A stretch of 64,000 bases of DNA. Origin: Euglena gracilis. Its lineage: Eukaryota; Euglenida; Euglenophyceae; Euglenales. The notes below the pieces were generated by a model. The model was not told the DNA's origin and searched no databases. It worked only from the letters and a program-made list of their open reading frames with translations. The first letter of the stretch is position 1. The number at the start of each line of letters is the position of its first letter. The DNA lies in the NCBI GenBank assembly GCA_039621445.1, contig CP154954.1, positions 77,820,073 through 77,884,072 of the forward strand, in the 5' to 3' direction. Shown here one piece after another: positions 1 to 9,934 of this stretch. A program made the translations under genes and the position numbers.

Positions 1-54
1 GCAGGGAACGAAGGCTGGATCGGTGGCTGGCAGAACAGTGCTCGGACAGTCATG

Positions 55-408
55 GGAGGTGGGGCCGCGGTCGGTCGCGGCCGACCGCGGCCCCACCAAA
101 AAAAATGCATTTGGTAGGGCCGCGGCTGACCGCGGCCGCCCGCGACCCCACCAAAAAAAATGCTTTTGGTAGGGCCGCGGCTGACCGCGGCCGGCCGCGA
201 CCCAACCAAAAAAATGCTTTTGGTAGGGCCGCGGCTGGCCGCGGCTGACCGCGGTCCCACCAAAAAAAAATTTGGTAGGACCGCGGCCGGCCGCGGCCCT
301 ACCAAATCAAAATCCTGAGAGCCAAAATTGGCTGTGGTAGGGTCGCGGTCGGCCGCGGCCCTACCAAAATCCTGTTTTGGTAGGTTGACGGCCGGCCGCG
401 GCACCCAC
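55..408. repeat. GC-rich palindromic tandem repeat
   Basis: About six imperfect units of roughly 50-60 bp alternate an A-rich spacer (CCAAAAAAAATGC, TTTTGGTAGG) with a CCGCGG/GCGGCC-rich core. Each core is close to self-complementary (GGCCGCGG against CCGCGGCC), and the TTTTGGTAGGG and CCCACCAAAA flanks also pair, so each unit can form a long hairpin. No coding exon was seen in bases 1-558. Confidence 0.75.
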
Positions 409-558
409 CTCCCACGAACCTACCTCCCGTGGCATCCCACCCCCGACATGCCCCCTCCCCCACCGGTGTTGGTCAAATTCAGCTCAGTGTGTCTGTGCTG
501 TGTGTTACGTGACATTTCTTCTCCTCCAAGCCATCGGTGTCTGACAATCCCTGGCTCC

Positions 559-3500
559 GGGATGACCTGGATCGCCCGCACGCACAGCCCGGGGACGCGC
601 GGGCTGGTGATGGGCGTCGCCCTCGTCGGTATCGGGGCGGGGGCGGTCTCCGGCGCCGGCCAGGCCGCCGCTTCGGCTGTTCTCTTCTGGCAGACCTCCA
701 GAAGTGTGCCCAAGTTGAGTGGGTTGAGTTGTCAAGCTTTGACCCCCCACCCAGTGCTTCGTATTGATTTGGTCGACGTAATTCAATTTCTTCAGTATGG
801 GTCCAGCGACGAGCTTGCGGTCACGTTTGGCGGTGTGCTGGCCTCCTTGGCCAGGGCTGGATCGGTTCGCCAAGCCATATCTCACGTGCCTTTCTAGTGT
901 GGTAAAGGTTTCCGTATGTTTGTCGTCACAATTTCCAACATGTTTCATTTGCTCAAAAGTAATTTTTTTTGTTGTGCAATTTCGGAACAGTTTTCATCCC
1001 AAAGTTTAAAGGAATAGATGCCCTTTTCTCAACCTTGATGAGTGCCTGAGTGCCTGAGTTGTATGTGGGTGAACCGGGGTATTTTTATCCCGTGGTTGCT
1101 GGTGTGCATGTACACGTTGCAGGGCACAGTTTTTATTTTCTTGTCCCTGCCGGTGTTTGGCAACGCCAGCCCCTTCTACTTGGTGACCGCTTTACTCTTG
1201 GTGCCTGGCGCTGGGCATTTCTGTTGCTTCTGTAACTGCAAGGATCGAAGAGCACACACAGGCACAAGCATTTGCGGCAAAGGTTTTTGTGTTTTTCTTT
1301 TGCCTGGGGTATTTTTAATTTTTCTTGATTTCTTTTTGTGATTTATTTGAAGTTATGATCATAGCATGTCACAAATCATGATGATGATTATGTGGCCCCA
1401 AATTGTATCTGAAGGAATTTTTCTACCCTGTGTGCCGTCTTTTTCCCCTGCCTTTCATGATATCCAAAGGGTTCAACCTGGGATTGAATGTGATTGAGAT
1501 TTGTCAGCACAACTAAGAAGCATTTCTATTGTTGTGGATGGTTTTTTTATTATTGTAATGGTGCGACCCATAACACACATATTTACCAGGGCATTTCCAC
1601 TCTTGCAAAAACCAATCAGCCACTTTTGGAAAAACCAGCCAGTCACTAGCCCCACGGGGGGGGGGGGACAACGCACAAACGGCCATACGCAGGGGGAACT
1701 GCGTCAGCCCGACCTGAAGAAAATGCGCAAAAAATGCACAAAAAACACGCATTTTTGGAAAAAAATGTGCAAAAAATGTGCAAAATCTGAGAGAAAAAAC
1801 CACAAACATCACGAAAATGCAAAAAAAAAAAGCCCAAAGCATGCAAGATTGGCACCAAATTCACGAGAATTATATAGAATTATGAGGAAGGTGTCAGTTT
1901 AATTTTTTTTCAAAGTTTTCAAAAAAAACTGTGAAAGTTCCTTACCATTCTTCTGGAGTTGGGACCACCTGTGCACCTCTTGCAAAATTTTGTTCAGAAT
2001 CATTTTTTCAACTGCCCCACTAATTAATTGCTGTGCGCTGTACCATTTAATGCCCCTCCTGTGAGTGAAGAATAAGTGGATATGTTCATGTATGTCGATA
2101 TCTTCATGTGTGAAGTGCAACAGATTGGGGGCACATTACAAAGGAGTTAGTGAACCCCGGCGCCACTGCCAGACTCAGTCATCATTTTGTATGGCAGGCA
2201 AGATGAGGTGCACGAGATCAAGACCAGGCTTTTTTTTTGGTGGCGAACTTCCTGCTGTTTTTTTGAATCCCTTTTGGATAGGTGGCCAGCGTCGAAGGCA
2301 CGGGTGAAATCAAATTTACCATTTGCGGAAGGTGTGAGGTGTTGCGAATGTGTCCAGCCCCATTCCAGTGAATAATTCCTTGAGGAAAATAGTGACTGAT
2401 TTACCCCCGTCCTTTGTGTCCAACGAACACCCTGTCCAACATTCCCTGTTCGGACCAGGCTGTTTTTTTTTTAGTCGGGTGCCGACCCCGCCCCGGGGGG
2501 GGGTGCCTGCCTGGGCAGGCCCTCCAAGGCACTCCAAATCCGACCCCCGGGGGGGGGGGGGGCAACGGCCAAAAGTGCCCTAGCACAGACCAAAAATGGC
2601 CTATTTTCACAGGAATGTGCTTGGACGCAGGCCGAAATCCGACCCCACCCCAGGGGGGGGGTAGTGCCTGCCTGGGCAGGCACTCACAGGCACTCTGGGC
2701 CCCCCTCCCCCCCGGGGTTGGTAAAAGAACAGCCTGGTTCGGACGGCAAAACTTGTCACCACACATGAAAGTTGACAATGTCCAATCAGCACCCTCTGTT
2801 CTGATTAAGCCAACCCCCCCCCCCAGGAGGTCCAGCCAGCCAGCAGTTTTTTCCCTCCCAAACGATCCGTGGACCCCCCAAGCGGTAGAGTGGAAAAAAG
2901 GGCTGCAAAGCTGGACGGGACCAAAAAAAAACAAACTTGGCAAATTTTTTTTCATTTTTGGTTGTTTTTTTGTCTTTTCACTGCCAATTTCGGCTGAAAA
3001 ATACAACTTAGATGGATATTGGGCGTTTGTGCCTGGTTTGAGTGTCAGCCAGGTCCTGCCCGACAGCTTCTCCCCCATTGACCCTCGGGAGGGGGAGTCC
3101 AGCCACCACCTTGTTTTCAGCCAACGGCCAGATCCGGAGGCAGATGCCCTGGTTCACAACCACAGTTTTTTCCAGTCAAATGGAAGTGTACACGGGAGGG
3201 AGGAGTGCTCTGGTGCTCCTCAAACCAGCCTGATCCGGGGTACGGAGATGGCCAAGGCCCCTGGCGCGGAGTGTGACGCAGAGCCGTTGGCCACCGCCAC
3301 CCCCTCGCCGGCAGAAATGGGGTCTGAGGTGCAGCAGATGTGGGCGTTGCTGAACGACCCCGCCCTGGCCTCGCATTGCCAAGCAGGCAGCTGGGGTGGG
3401 TTTATATTTTTTTTGCCCAAAAGCGCCTAAAATGGCATCTTTGGCCATTTTGGGGGGGGGGGGGGCAAAATTTCTGGCCCAGCGCTTTGAGCCGGGCCAA

Positions 3501-4309
3501 AAATCGGTCGCCCAGACCACACTACTTTTAGGTGGGGAGGTCCTCCCCCCTGGACAGGAGGGTCTGACCTCCGCACTTGCCCTTATATCGGTAAGAGGGT
3601 GTACCCCCCGGGAAACTGTCAGGATTCCATTCAGGAAACTGTTAGGGTCCCTGGTGCTTCCCAACACATCATTATGAGAATTGTCATGATCCCCAGTACC
3701 AGCCAACTTCTCAAGGTCCAAGTTCGTTGATTTATTGAAATGCCCGACCCGGGAATCTGTCAAGGTCATGCCTGTGAAGCCAGGGTATCCTCCAGCATGT
3801 CACGACAACGAAGTCAGGGTCCCCAGCACTGTCCGACCTGTTGGATGATAGTTTCCTGGACGGGTGAGCATTGTTTTATTTGTAGGTTTTTTTCTGTGTA
3901 TTTGTTCCATGACACCAATGGGAGGCTTGGCCCCCCAACGTCTTATGTATCAATGTGCTGGTTTTCGTGGGAAACTGCGGCATGACGGTGCTGCAGCCAG
4001 GAACGTACGGGAATCCCCCAAAAAGCATTACGGGTGGTGGCTGGGTGGGTCGAACACCCACTTCCCCACCAGGCATTCCTGCATTTCCACTGGTGACGGG
4101 CTTTAGGTCAATTTTCTGGTGACGGGCTTTAGGTCAATTTTCTGGTGACGGGCTTTAGGTCAATTTTCTGGTGACGGGATTTAGGTCAATTTTCTTTATT
4201 TCGGCACTTTGCTGTGGTGGGTGGGGGGAGTGGGGTCGACCCCCCACAAAACCTTCCCGTTCAGCCCTGGCTGCAGCCTACGCTGCCCATCTACGTGCAT
4301 CGCACCCTT
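559..4309 (+). CDS. SLC18/VMAT-like MFS transporter, partial (middle exons)
   Basis: Exons read at 559-657, 823-848, 1155 to about 1202, 3269-3358, 3934-3994 and 4275-4309. They encode, in order, the TM4-5 segment (GMTWIA, MGVALVGIGAG), a 26-nt exon (TFGGVLAS), the TM6 start (FGNASPF), the central cytoplasmic loop ending in MWALLND, TM7 (VLVFVGNCGMT) and the LQPTLPI motif. That order and LQPTLPI (vertebrate LEPTLPI) match vesicular amine transporters, which are proton antiporters of vesicle membranes; the substrate here cannot be inferred. The 3 prime end of the 1155 exon is uncertain. Most junctions carry CAG at +4 and CTG or TTG at -8. Exons for TM1-3 would lie left of the window. TM8-12 exons were not found before the retroelement at 4877, so this copy may be broken. 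It is paralogous to the minus-strand gene at 34566-40062. Confidence 0.7.
2456..2736. mobile_element. hAT-like MITE with 8-bp target duplication
   Basis: A 281-bp element starts CAGGCTGTT and ends AACAGCCTG (9-bp terminal inverted repeat, then T/A-rich subterminal bases). It is flanked on both sides by GTTCGGAC (2448-2455 and 2737-2744), a perfect 8-bp duplication. The interior is mostly C and G runs with no ORF of its own. It lies in the transporter intron between the 1155 and 3269 exons. Eight-bp duplications and CAGG ends suggest the hAT superfamily. Confidence 0.8.
3995..4274 (+). mobile_element. Nonconventional intron that is still a recognisable MITE insertion
   Basis: The intron starts AGC-CAGG and ends CCTG-GCTGC. 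The eight bases before CAGG (GCTGCAGC, 3990-3997) and after CCTG (4270-4277) are identical. Removing three bases before CAG and five after CTG rejoins the reading frame through GMTVLQPTLPI and leaves one GCTGCAGC. The intron ends pair (CCAGG with CCTGG). The paralogous exon at 35714-35907 has no intron here. Confidence 0.85.
4090..4194. repeat. 26-bp tandem repeat, four copies
   Basis: Four head-to-tail copies of a 26-bp unit containing TGGTGACGGGCTTTAGGTCA; the last copy has one substitution (GGATTT for GGCTTT). The repeat lies inside the intron/MITE at 3995-4274, so that insertion has expanded internally. Confidence 0.9.
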
Positions 4310-4510
4310 GGCCAGGGGGGCTTCCTGCTTGTCCTCCCTCCAGGAAATATTCCCCCTGTCACCTCTTTTTGCCAATTTTTTTTTCTTTTGAGGTTGTTCC
4401 AGGAGGATTGGTGAGGTACCTACCACCCAGCAACTCCTCCCATGTCTAATGAACAAGGACCGTCTCTGTTGTCACCTTTTATAGCAAACAGACACTCGCA
4501 CAACACATGC

Positions 4511-4564
4511 CCAATGAACGTCCCCCGTGCGGACCAGCTAGATTGTCATTTTAGTGTTCATTGG
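4511..4564. repeat. Short inverted repeat
   Basis: CCAATGAAC and its reverse complement GTTCATTGG bound about 36 bp. It is either a small hairpin or the remnant of a very short MITE. Between 4310 and 4844 nothing else is evident; in particular no TM8 exon of the transporter was found. Confidence 0.45.
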
Positions 4565-4842
4565 ACTTGAGGTGCCATACCCTCTATAGAATGTATAAGT
4601 TTTGCACCTGCTGACTTCTCCCAACAATTTTTTTGAGAATATCGCATTTTTTTTTGTTGAGGGAGACGATTTCCTGGATAAAAAGATCAAAACATTTCTT
4701 CAGGCTTCCAGTTACAAGTTTGTGAAAAAACTGCTTATCTGGGCCCTTTAGGCGCAGGGGTCAAAAAGTTTTCACCTCCTCTGGTCCTGCGCCCGCTGAC
4801 TTGTCCTTACTTAGTGACCTCCCACCTCTGTTCTCACTGAGT

Positions 4843-4844
<2 letters not shown>

Positions 4845-4873
<29 letters not shown>
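4845..4873. repeat. (TC)n microsatellite
   Basis: A run of TC dinucleotides directly beyond the stop of the minus-strand ORF at 4877. On the minus strand it reads as a (GA)n tail after the retroelement, so it may mark the element's 3 prime end. Confidence 0.8.
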
Positions 4874-4876
<3 letters not shown>

Positions 4877-4878
<2 letters not shown>

Positions 4879-6091
4879 ACCACGTGGGTTTCCCTTGCCT
4901 TTCCCTTTCCCCCTCCCCCCTCCCTTGGCCTCCTGTCCCCCGGTGGCTGCCCGTCTGTCTGGCGCTCTGGGCTGCCCCTTCCCTTTCCCCCTCCCCCCTC
5001 CCTTGGCCTCCGGTCCTCCGGGGGCTGCCCGTCTGTCTGGCGCGCTGGGCTGCCCCTTCCCCCTCCCCCCTCCCTTGCCTGCTGGTGGGTGTGTGGCGGT
5101 CCCCGTGCGTGCGTGCGTGCTGGGGGGGGCGGCGCTCCCCCCATGGGCTCCGCACGCCTTTCACGCCACCCCCGGACCCCGCGCCAGGGCCCGGGGGCCC
5201 GGGGATGCCACCGCCGGCGAGCCCCCCACCCCCCAGGGCCCCGTCGGCGTGGTACACCTCGTTCTGGTACCCGCATGACGGGCACGGCTGGCATGTTCCG
5301 TGCCCGGCACGCGGGTTTCGGGGATCTGCATGGCCGTGTCGATCTTGGGCTCCGTCGCCTCGTCCACGACCTCGTCCTCCCCGTCCTCCGCGTCCTCCTC
5401 GTTGCTCTGGCGGCTGCCTGCTCGCTTGGCGGCTTGGGGATTCAAACCCAATGGATCTCTTCCGCTCCCGGCGTTGTTGCTGTGGCTGCAGGGGGGCCCA
5501 GGGGTTGTCGTCCCTTAGGTCCGGTCGTTGCTGCTGCTGCTGCGGGGGCGGATTCTGCCGCCATTGGTCGAGCTCTTGCTGCATTTCTTGCAGCGCCCGT
5601 TGGAGCCCTTGGAGGCGCTTTTGGAGGCGTTTTCGGCCGGTGCTTTGTGCTGTTTGCCAGCCCTCTCCTTGGGGTTGGCCCTGCCGGCTTCCTTGTGGGG
5701 TGACGTTTCCTTTGCCACCCTTGCCTCCTTTCCTGGGCTGTGTCTGTCCTTTTCCTGTTTGTTGTCCTCCTCGCTGGGCCCCCCCTTTTGGGTTGGGCTG
5801 TTGGTACCCTCTTTGGGGTGGTCCGGGGTTCTTTGCTTCCCCGATCCGTGCCCCTTTCTTCCAGTCGTGCTGGTCTTGGCTTCTGCTTCTGGGGCACGGT
5901 TCTTCTGCTCCTTCGTCCCACTTGACGGCGTGTCGGGCCACGCCCTGCCAGTGATTGGCAGGTACCCCTGGAGATCCGCCCCAGATCGGTTGCGGGTTCT
6001 TAGGCTGGCGCCCCGCCTGCCACCCGGGGCAGAGGTCCTCTGCGCCGGGCAGGCCGTCATTGCCTGGCATGCCTGTGATTTTTGTGTTCAT
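4877..6091 (-). CDS. Second ORF of retroelement; coiled-coil, basic and Gln/Gly-rich protein
   Basis: A 404-codon frame starts at ATG 6091-6089. That ATG overlaps the TGA of the upstream reverse-transcriptase ORF as ATGA, which suggests coupled translation and decides the start; the same frame is open further upstream but shadows the RT ORF there. Features in order: RIGEAKNPGP near residue 80; a Gly/Lys/Gln-rich basic stretch; a heptad-like coiled coil (LQKRLQGLQRALQEM); Gln-rich and RGG-like GGRGGRG segments; a CQPCPSC knuckle-like cysteine cluster; and a C-terminal tail made of an in-frame 26-residue repeat. The composition fits a nucleic-acid-binding gag-like protein, but no family was recognised. 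It may be truncated at 4877. Confidence 0.55.
4903..5080 (-). repeat. 78-bp in-frame tandem repeat
   Basis: The segment beginning CCCTTTCCCCCTCCC recurs at 4903 and 4981 (78 bp, 26 codons), followed by a third partial unit from about 5054 with a small deletion. It encodes the repetitive C-terminus of the ORF at 4877-6091. Confidence 0.8.
5924..5999 (-). repeat. Duplicated structured block, copy 1
   Basis: About 76 bp, near 89 percent identical to 6128-6203. It contains two adjacent hairpins: GGCGTG/CACGCC (5927-5944) and CCTGCCA/TGGCAGG with loop GTGAT (5944-5962). It lies inside the second retroelement ORF, just downstream of its ATG. Confidence 0.65.
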
Positions 6092-9000
6092 GGTGCTGGT
6101 GGGTTCTGTTTTGTTGGGGTCCCGATTGACGGCGTGCCGGGACACGCCCTGCCGGTGATCGGCAGGTACCCCTGGAGAGCCGCCCCAGGCCGGTCGCGGG
6201 TGATTCTTTGGGCTCCCCGCTTGCCCCTCGGGGGGGTCCGCTGCCGACCCTTCCTCTTCTGGCCTGGCTGCTTCGCCTCCCCGATGCGCTGGCCTTCTTG
6301 CCAGTCGTGGCTGGTGGGTTCTCCACCTTCGTCTGCCGCTCCGGTGTGGGACCTCCGCCTCTCTTCTCGCGTGCTTCTGGCTTGGCCTTCTGCTTGGGTT
6401 GGTGGGCCTTCGTTCTCCCTCGCCTTCCATCGGCGGATCTCGTCCCTCCGCTTGTCGGCGACGGCTGCCCACACTTGGTCTTGGAGGCTTTGGTCCCACC
6501 CCTGCCACATCTCGTGGCGGTCGCTTGCTTTGGGCGTGGCCTTGAACCGCTCGTACTGCTCCCGCCACTCTGCCGGCCACTCGGCCAAGCGTGTGTACAG
6601 CCTCTTCTTGCGTTGGCTTGGTTGGGTTGCCTGCGAGGCATCGTCCCCTTCGGTGGGCTGTGGTGTGGCCGCCTCCTCCACCACCACCGACACTGGGCGC
6701 TTGTTGCCCAGGAGTCGGTCTGTGGCCATGGGGTCGCTTCTTGCCGGTGCCTCCTCGGTGGCTGTGGTGCTTTGTGCTTCCTGCGTGGGGGTGGCGCTCG
6801 GTGGCGGTGTGGCGCTTGTGGTTGGTGTTGGTGGGGCCGGCGTGCTGCTTGCTGCTGCTGCTGCGGGCGCGGGGCTGGTGCTGCCTGGTGGTGCTGCTGG
6901 CGTGGCGGTGGTGCTGGCCCCTTCCGTTGCGGGTGGTGGTGGGTTGTTGCTTGGTGGTGGTGCTGCTCCTGCCGGGGTGGTGCCTGCCGCGGGCGATGTG
7001 GGTGTGGCTGCGGTGGGTGCGTCTTCGGGCGCCAGCGTGGCGCGATGGGTGAGGGGGCGGCTCTCTTGCTGCTGCTGTTGCTGCTGCCAGATCCATCGCA
7101 CCATTTCGACGAGCAGTGCCCGTTGGGGGTCCACTGCTCCTTCCGCCGGGTAAGGCTGTGGTCGCCCCATCTCCCGCTGCCACCGGGCCCTCGTCGGCCC
7201 GGTGGTGCTGCTGACCGCTTGGATCAGGCGTTGGACTGGCATGGGCAGCTGTGCGCTCGCCCCCCGGAGCAGCGCGGTCACTGCCCCGGTGTCCAGCCAC
7301 GGCAGCGGGAGTGGGCGTTCCACTGGCACCAGGCGCTCCACGTGCACCGGCACCGGGTACGGTGTGGGCACTGCGCGCTCCACGACCACCGGCACGGGTA
7401 CGTGGTATGGCACTGGGATCTGTACCGGCACCACGCGCTCGACGTACACCGGCACGGGACAGGGGGTGGGCACCGGCACCGGCACCGGGTACGGTTGGGG
7501 CACCTGGACCACTTGCAGCGGCTGCTGCACTGTGGTTGTTGGTGGCTGCTGGCTGGTTGGCGTCGCCGCTGATGTCTGTGTGGTGGGTGTGGGGGAAGCG
7601 CCGGCCACCTCCCGCTCCTGTGTGCTCGCTGTGCACCGTGTTTCGGCGACAGGGACGTGAGGTGGCTGTGCTCGTGGGGAGAGTGCGCCCCCCACTGCAC
7701 GCTCCTGTGCGAGAGGGGCGTGCAGTGGCAGCGACTCGGAAGGCGGACAGCCCCATCGCACAGCCTTTTCGGCCCAAGTCGACGACGAGCTAGCAGCCCC
7801 CCCTGTGGGGTACACCGGTGAAGACCACGGCCTTCTCGGCGGTATGTTGCCTTTCTGCCCTGCCCCCCTCTGTCCTGGTCGTCCGGTCCTGGTTGGCCCC
7901 ACCCCTCCCCTGCCGCTCGGTGGGAGGGGGTACGGTATCAGCGGCGGTGCCATCGGGCGGTAGCTGCTGGCTGGTTGCGAGGAGCCGCCCTGCGGCTCCC
8001 CGTCGCCTGGGCTTGCGTGTGGCGGGGACCCCGGTGGCGTGGTGAGGTCGATGAGGTCGTCGATGGGCTCCCGTTGTGCTGCTTGGGGCTGGGGGGTCCC
8101 CTCACATGCTGCCTGGTGCCCTGCTGCGTCCCGCGGTGGTGGGTGCTGTGGTGTTCCCCTGCCACTGTCCCGCGGCAGTGGTACGCGGGCTTCCCACGTT
8201 GGCCACTTGGGGGCCGGCTTGCGCTGTCCCCCCTCCTCCGCTTCCGTCACCTTTCGCCACGCGTCGTGGAACCACGCCCGCAGTTCCCGCGTGGTGACGG
8301 ATGCCGCGTCCCAGTACCGCCACAGGAACCGGGTCCACGTGGAGTGCACCATTCTCCGTGGGTATCCCCTGCGATGCGCGTGGGTGAAGATGCCGGCCAC
8401 CGCGTCTTGGAACAGATCCATGCGGCTGCATGTCCGTTGGGCTGCCACCAACCGGCCCATGATGACGCCTGCCAGCTGGGCTGGGTTGGCCACTGTTGTG
8501 CCCTCGGGGTATCGGTCCACCCGGATGGGGTAGTCCACTGCACGGTCGTGCAGGACCGAGTGGGCTTGTCCGCGGTCGTCCACGAACAGCCGCACCCCCA
8601 GGTAGATGAGGCTGTGGGGCTCCTCGGCGGTGGACTTGTACTGCATCCCGTAGTCCTCCTCGGTGGGCAGCCCTTTCCCGGGGGTGAGGGCATCTGGTCC
8701 CATGACGATGATGTCGTCGATGTACCGCCGCATCAGGACGTTGGTCGGTGCCGTTCGGTCCACCCACCTGCTCTCCACGGCGTAGGCGTACAGGTTGGCC
8801 AGCTGCGGGGAGCACTCCAGCCCCATGGGTACTCCCTTTTGCTGCTTCCGCACCACCCCGCCGTTCACCGCGTACAGGTTGGCCAGCATCTTGCGCAGGG
8901 TGTCCTCCACCCTCGGCAGCGTGAACCACGGCATTCCGGGGGCGTCCTTCACCTTGGCCGCCTCGTGCCAGCCCCCTGCCCCCAGGCGTAGGTCCACGTC

Positions 9001-9140
9001 TCGTGGATGTTGGCCCGTGTCCCGTGCTTTGCCGATGGTTTTCCTCCTCCCAGGCCTCCTTCACCGCTGCCATCACCCCGTGCACCAGGTGCTCGTGCTC
9101 CAGCGCCTCGTGAAGGTCGGGGCAACCCGAGTGGGTTCAT
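6088..9140 (-). pseudogene. Reverse transcriptase ORF of a retroelement, 5'-truncated and frameshifted
   Basis: The open frame below 8997 holds the RT palm: a GVPMGLECSPQLANLYAY motif B (about 8835-8782), the catalytic YIDD in RRYIDDIIV (about 8724), YLGVRL (motif D), then a thumb-like region. Upstream, a second frame encodes PDLHEALEHEHL, which resembles motif A (Asp near 9125), and needs a frameshift near 9040 to join. A stop lies at about 9141 and earlier RT motifs are missing. The motif style (GVPMG, RYIDD) recalls Penelope-like and other non-LTR RTs; I cannot place it in a clade. After the RT come a long Pro/Thr/Ala-rich region with PVPVPV-type repeats and RIGEAKQPGQ. The frame ends at TGA 6090-6088. 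The first in-frame start-like codon of the palm frame is GTG, so no intact start exists. Confidence 0.75.
6128..6203 (-). repeat. Duplicated structured block, copy 2
   Basis: The partner of 5924-5999. The same two hairpins are present: GGCGTG/CACGCC (6131-6148) and CCTGCCG/CGGCAGG with the same GTGAT loop (6148-6166). The loop-closing pair changed from A-T to G-C relative to copy 1, a compensatory change. It lies at the 3 prime end of the reverse-transcriptase ORF. Confidence 0.65.
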
Positions 9141-9446
9141 GAACACCCTGTGATTGGACAACTTCTGTCGTTGACTTGGAATGGTCTGTCGATCCAACAC
9201 GGCAGCATCCACTGTTCTTTCCTTTTATGTAATGGACACTGCTTTTCATGAATTCGATGTTACATAAAACAAATTTTCAAATGAAAAGAAGGATTACTTT
9301 CAGAACAACTGTCTCTTTCAAAGCACAACTCATTGTGTTCGATGAGTACCAAACAAATGCCATACATAATAAACACAAATATTTGTTTAAAATGAAATAT
9401 CTGGGTATATATCCATATATACACATACATGTACACATATATACAC

Positions 9447-9477
<31 letters not shown>

Positions 9478-9934
9478 CATATATACATATATACATATAT
9501 ACACATATATACATATATGTACATATATATGTGCGTATATATGTATATATAATGCATGACAAATATCATATATATAATACACACACACATATATAATATA
9601 TATATACAAGTAAACAATACATAAGATATATAATACATAGAAAACATATTCTGCATTAAAATATAATTTGTGATGTATAAAAAAATTACAATTCATTTAA
9701 AATATCTGATGTGTAAATCATTAATATTGTCGTAAAAGCAAAAATACTTTGCGAATATTTGTGGTCCAAACAGAAAACTTCTTGTGAAAAATGTATAAAA
9801 AACAGTAACAAAACCCTGATCACCTTCTGTTTGTTTGATGAGGGTGTCGTTGTTTGACAACAATCTTGTTTTTACACAATTGTTTGCGTCACAGCTGGCG
9901 ACTGAGGAGAGGCGGAGAGACATAGTGGCTTGTT
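9141..9934. other. Noncoding segment with AT-rich microsatellite
   Basis: Between the retroelement and the tandem array there is no supported gene. From about 9405 to 9640 runs a degenerate TATACA/TATATG dinucleotide repeat. Long open frames across it are artefacts of that repeat. Confidence 0.7.

Noticed and set aside
2414-3430. A 338-codon plus-strand frame as one protein
   Set aside because: It runs through a MITE and intron before reaching the true exon at 3269-3358; only that exon matches the transporter.
4090-4194. Possible CRISPR-like array
   Set aside because: The 26-bp units are contiguous, with no spacers; a plain tandem repeat.
5824-5853. A canonical 2A ribosome-skipping peptide
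   Set aside because: NPGP is present, but the residues before it do not fit D(V/I)ExNPGP; kept only as a resemblance.
5528-7153. 541-codon plus-strand frame
   Set aside because: Antisense shadow of the GC-rich retroelement ORFs; the minus strand has the RT motifs, PVPV repeats and ATGA overlap.
6092-7777. Upstream half of the 966-codon minus-strand frame
   Set aside because: It overlaps the RT ORF in another frame; only the part from ATG 6091 is non-shadow.
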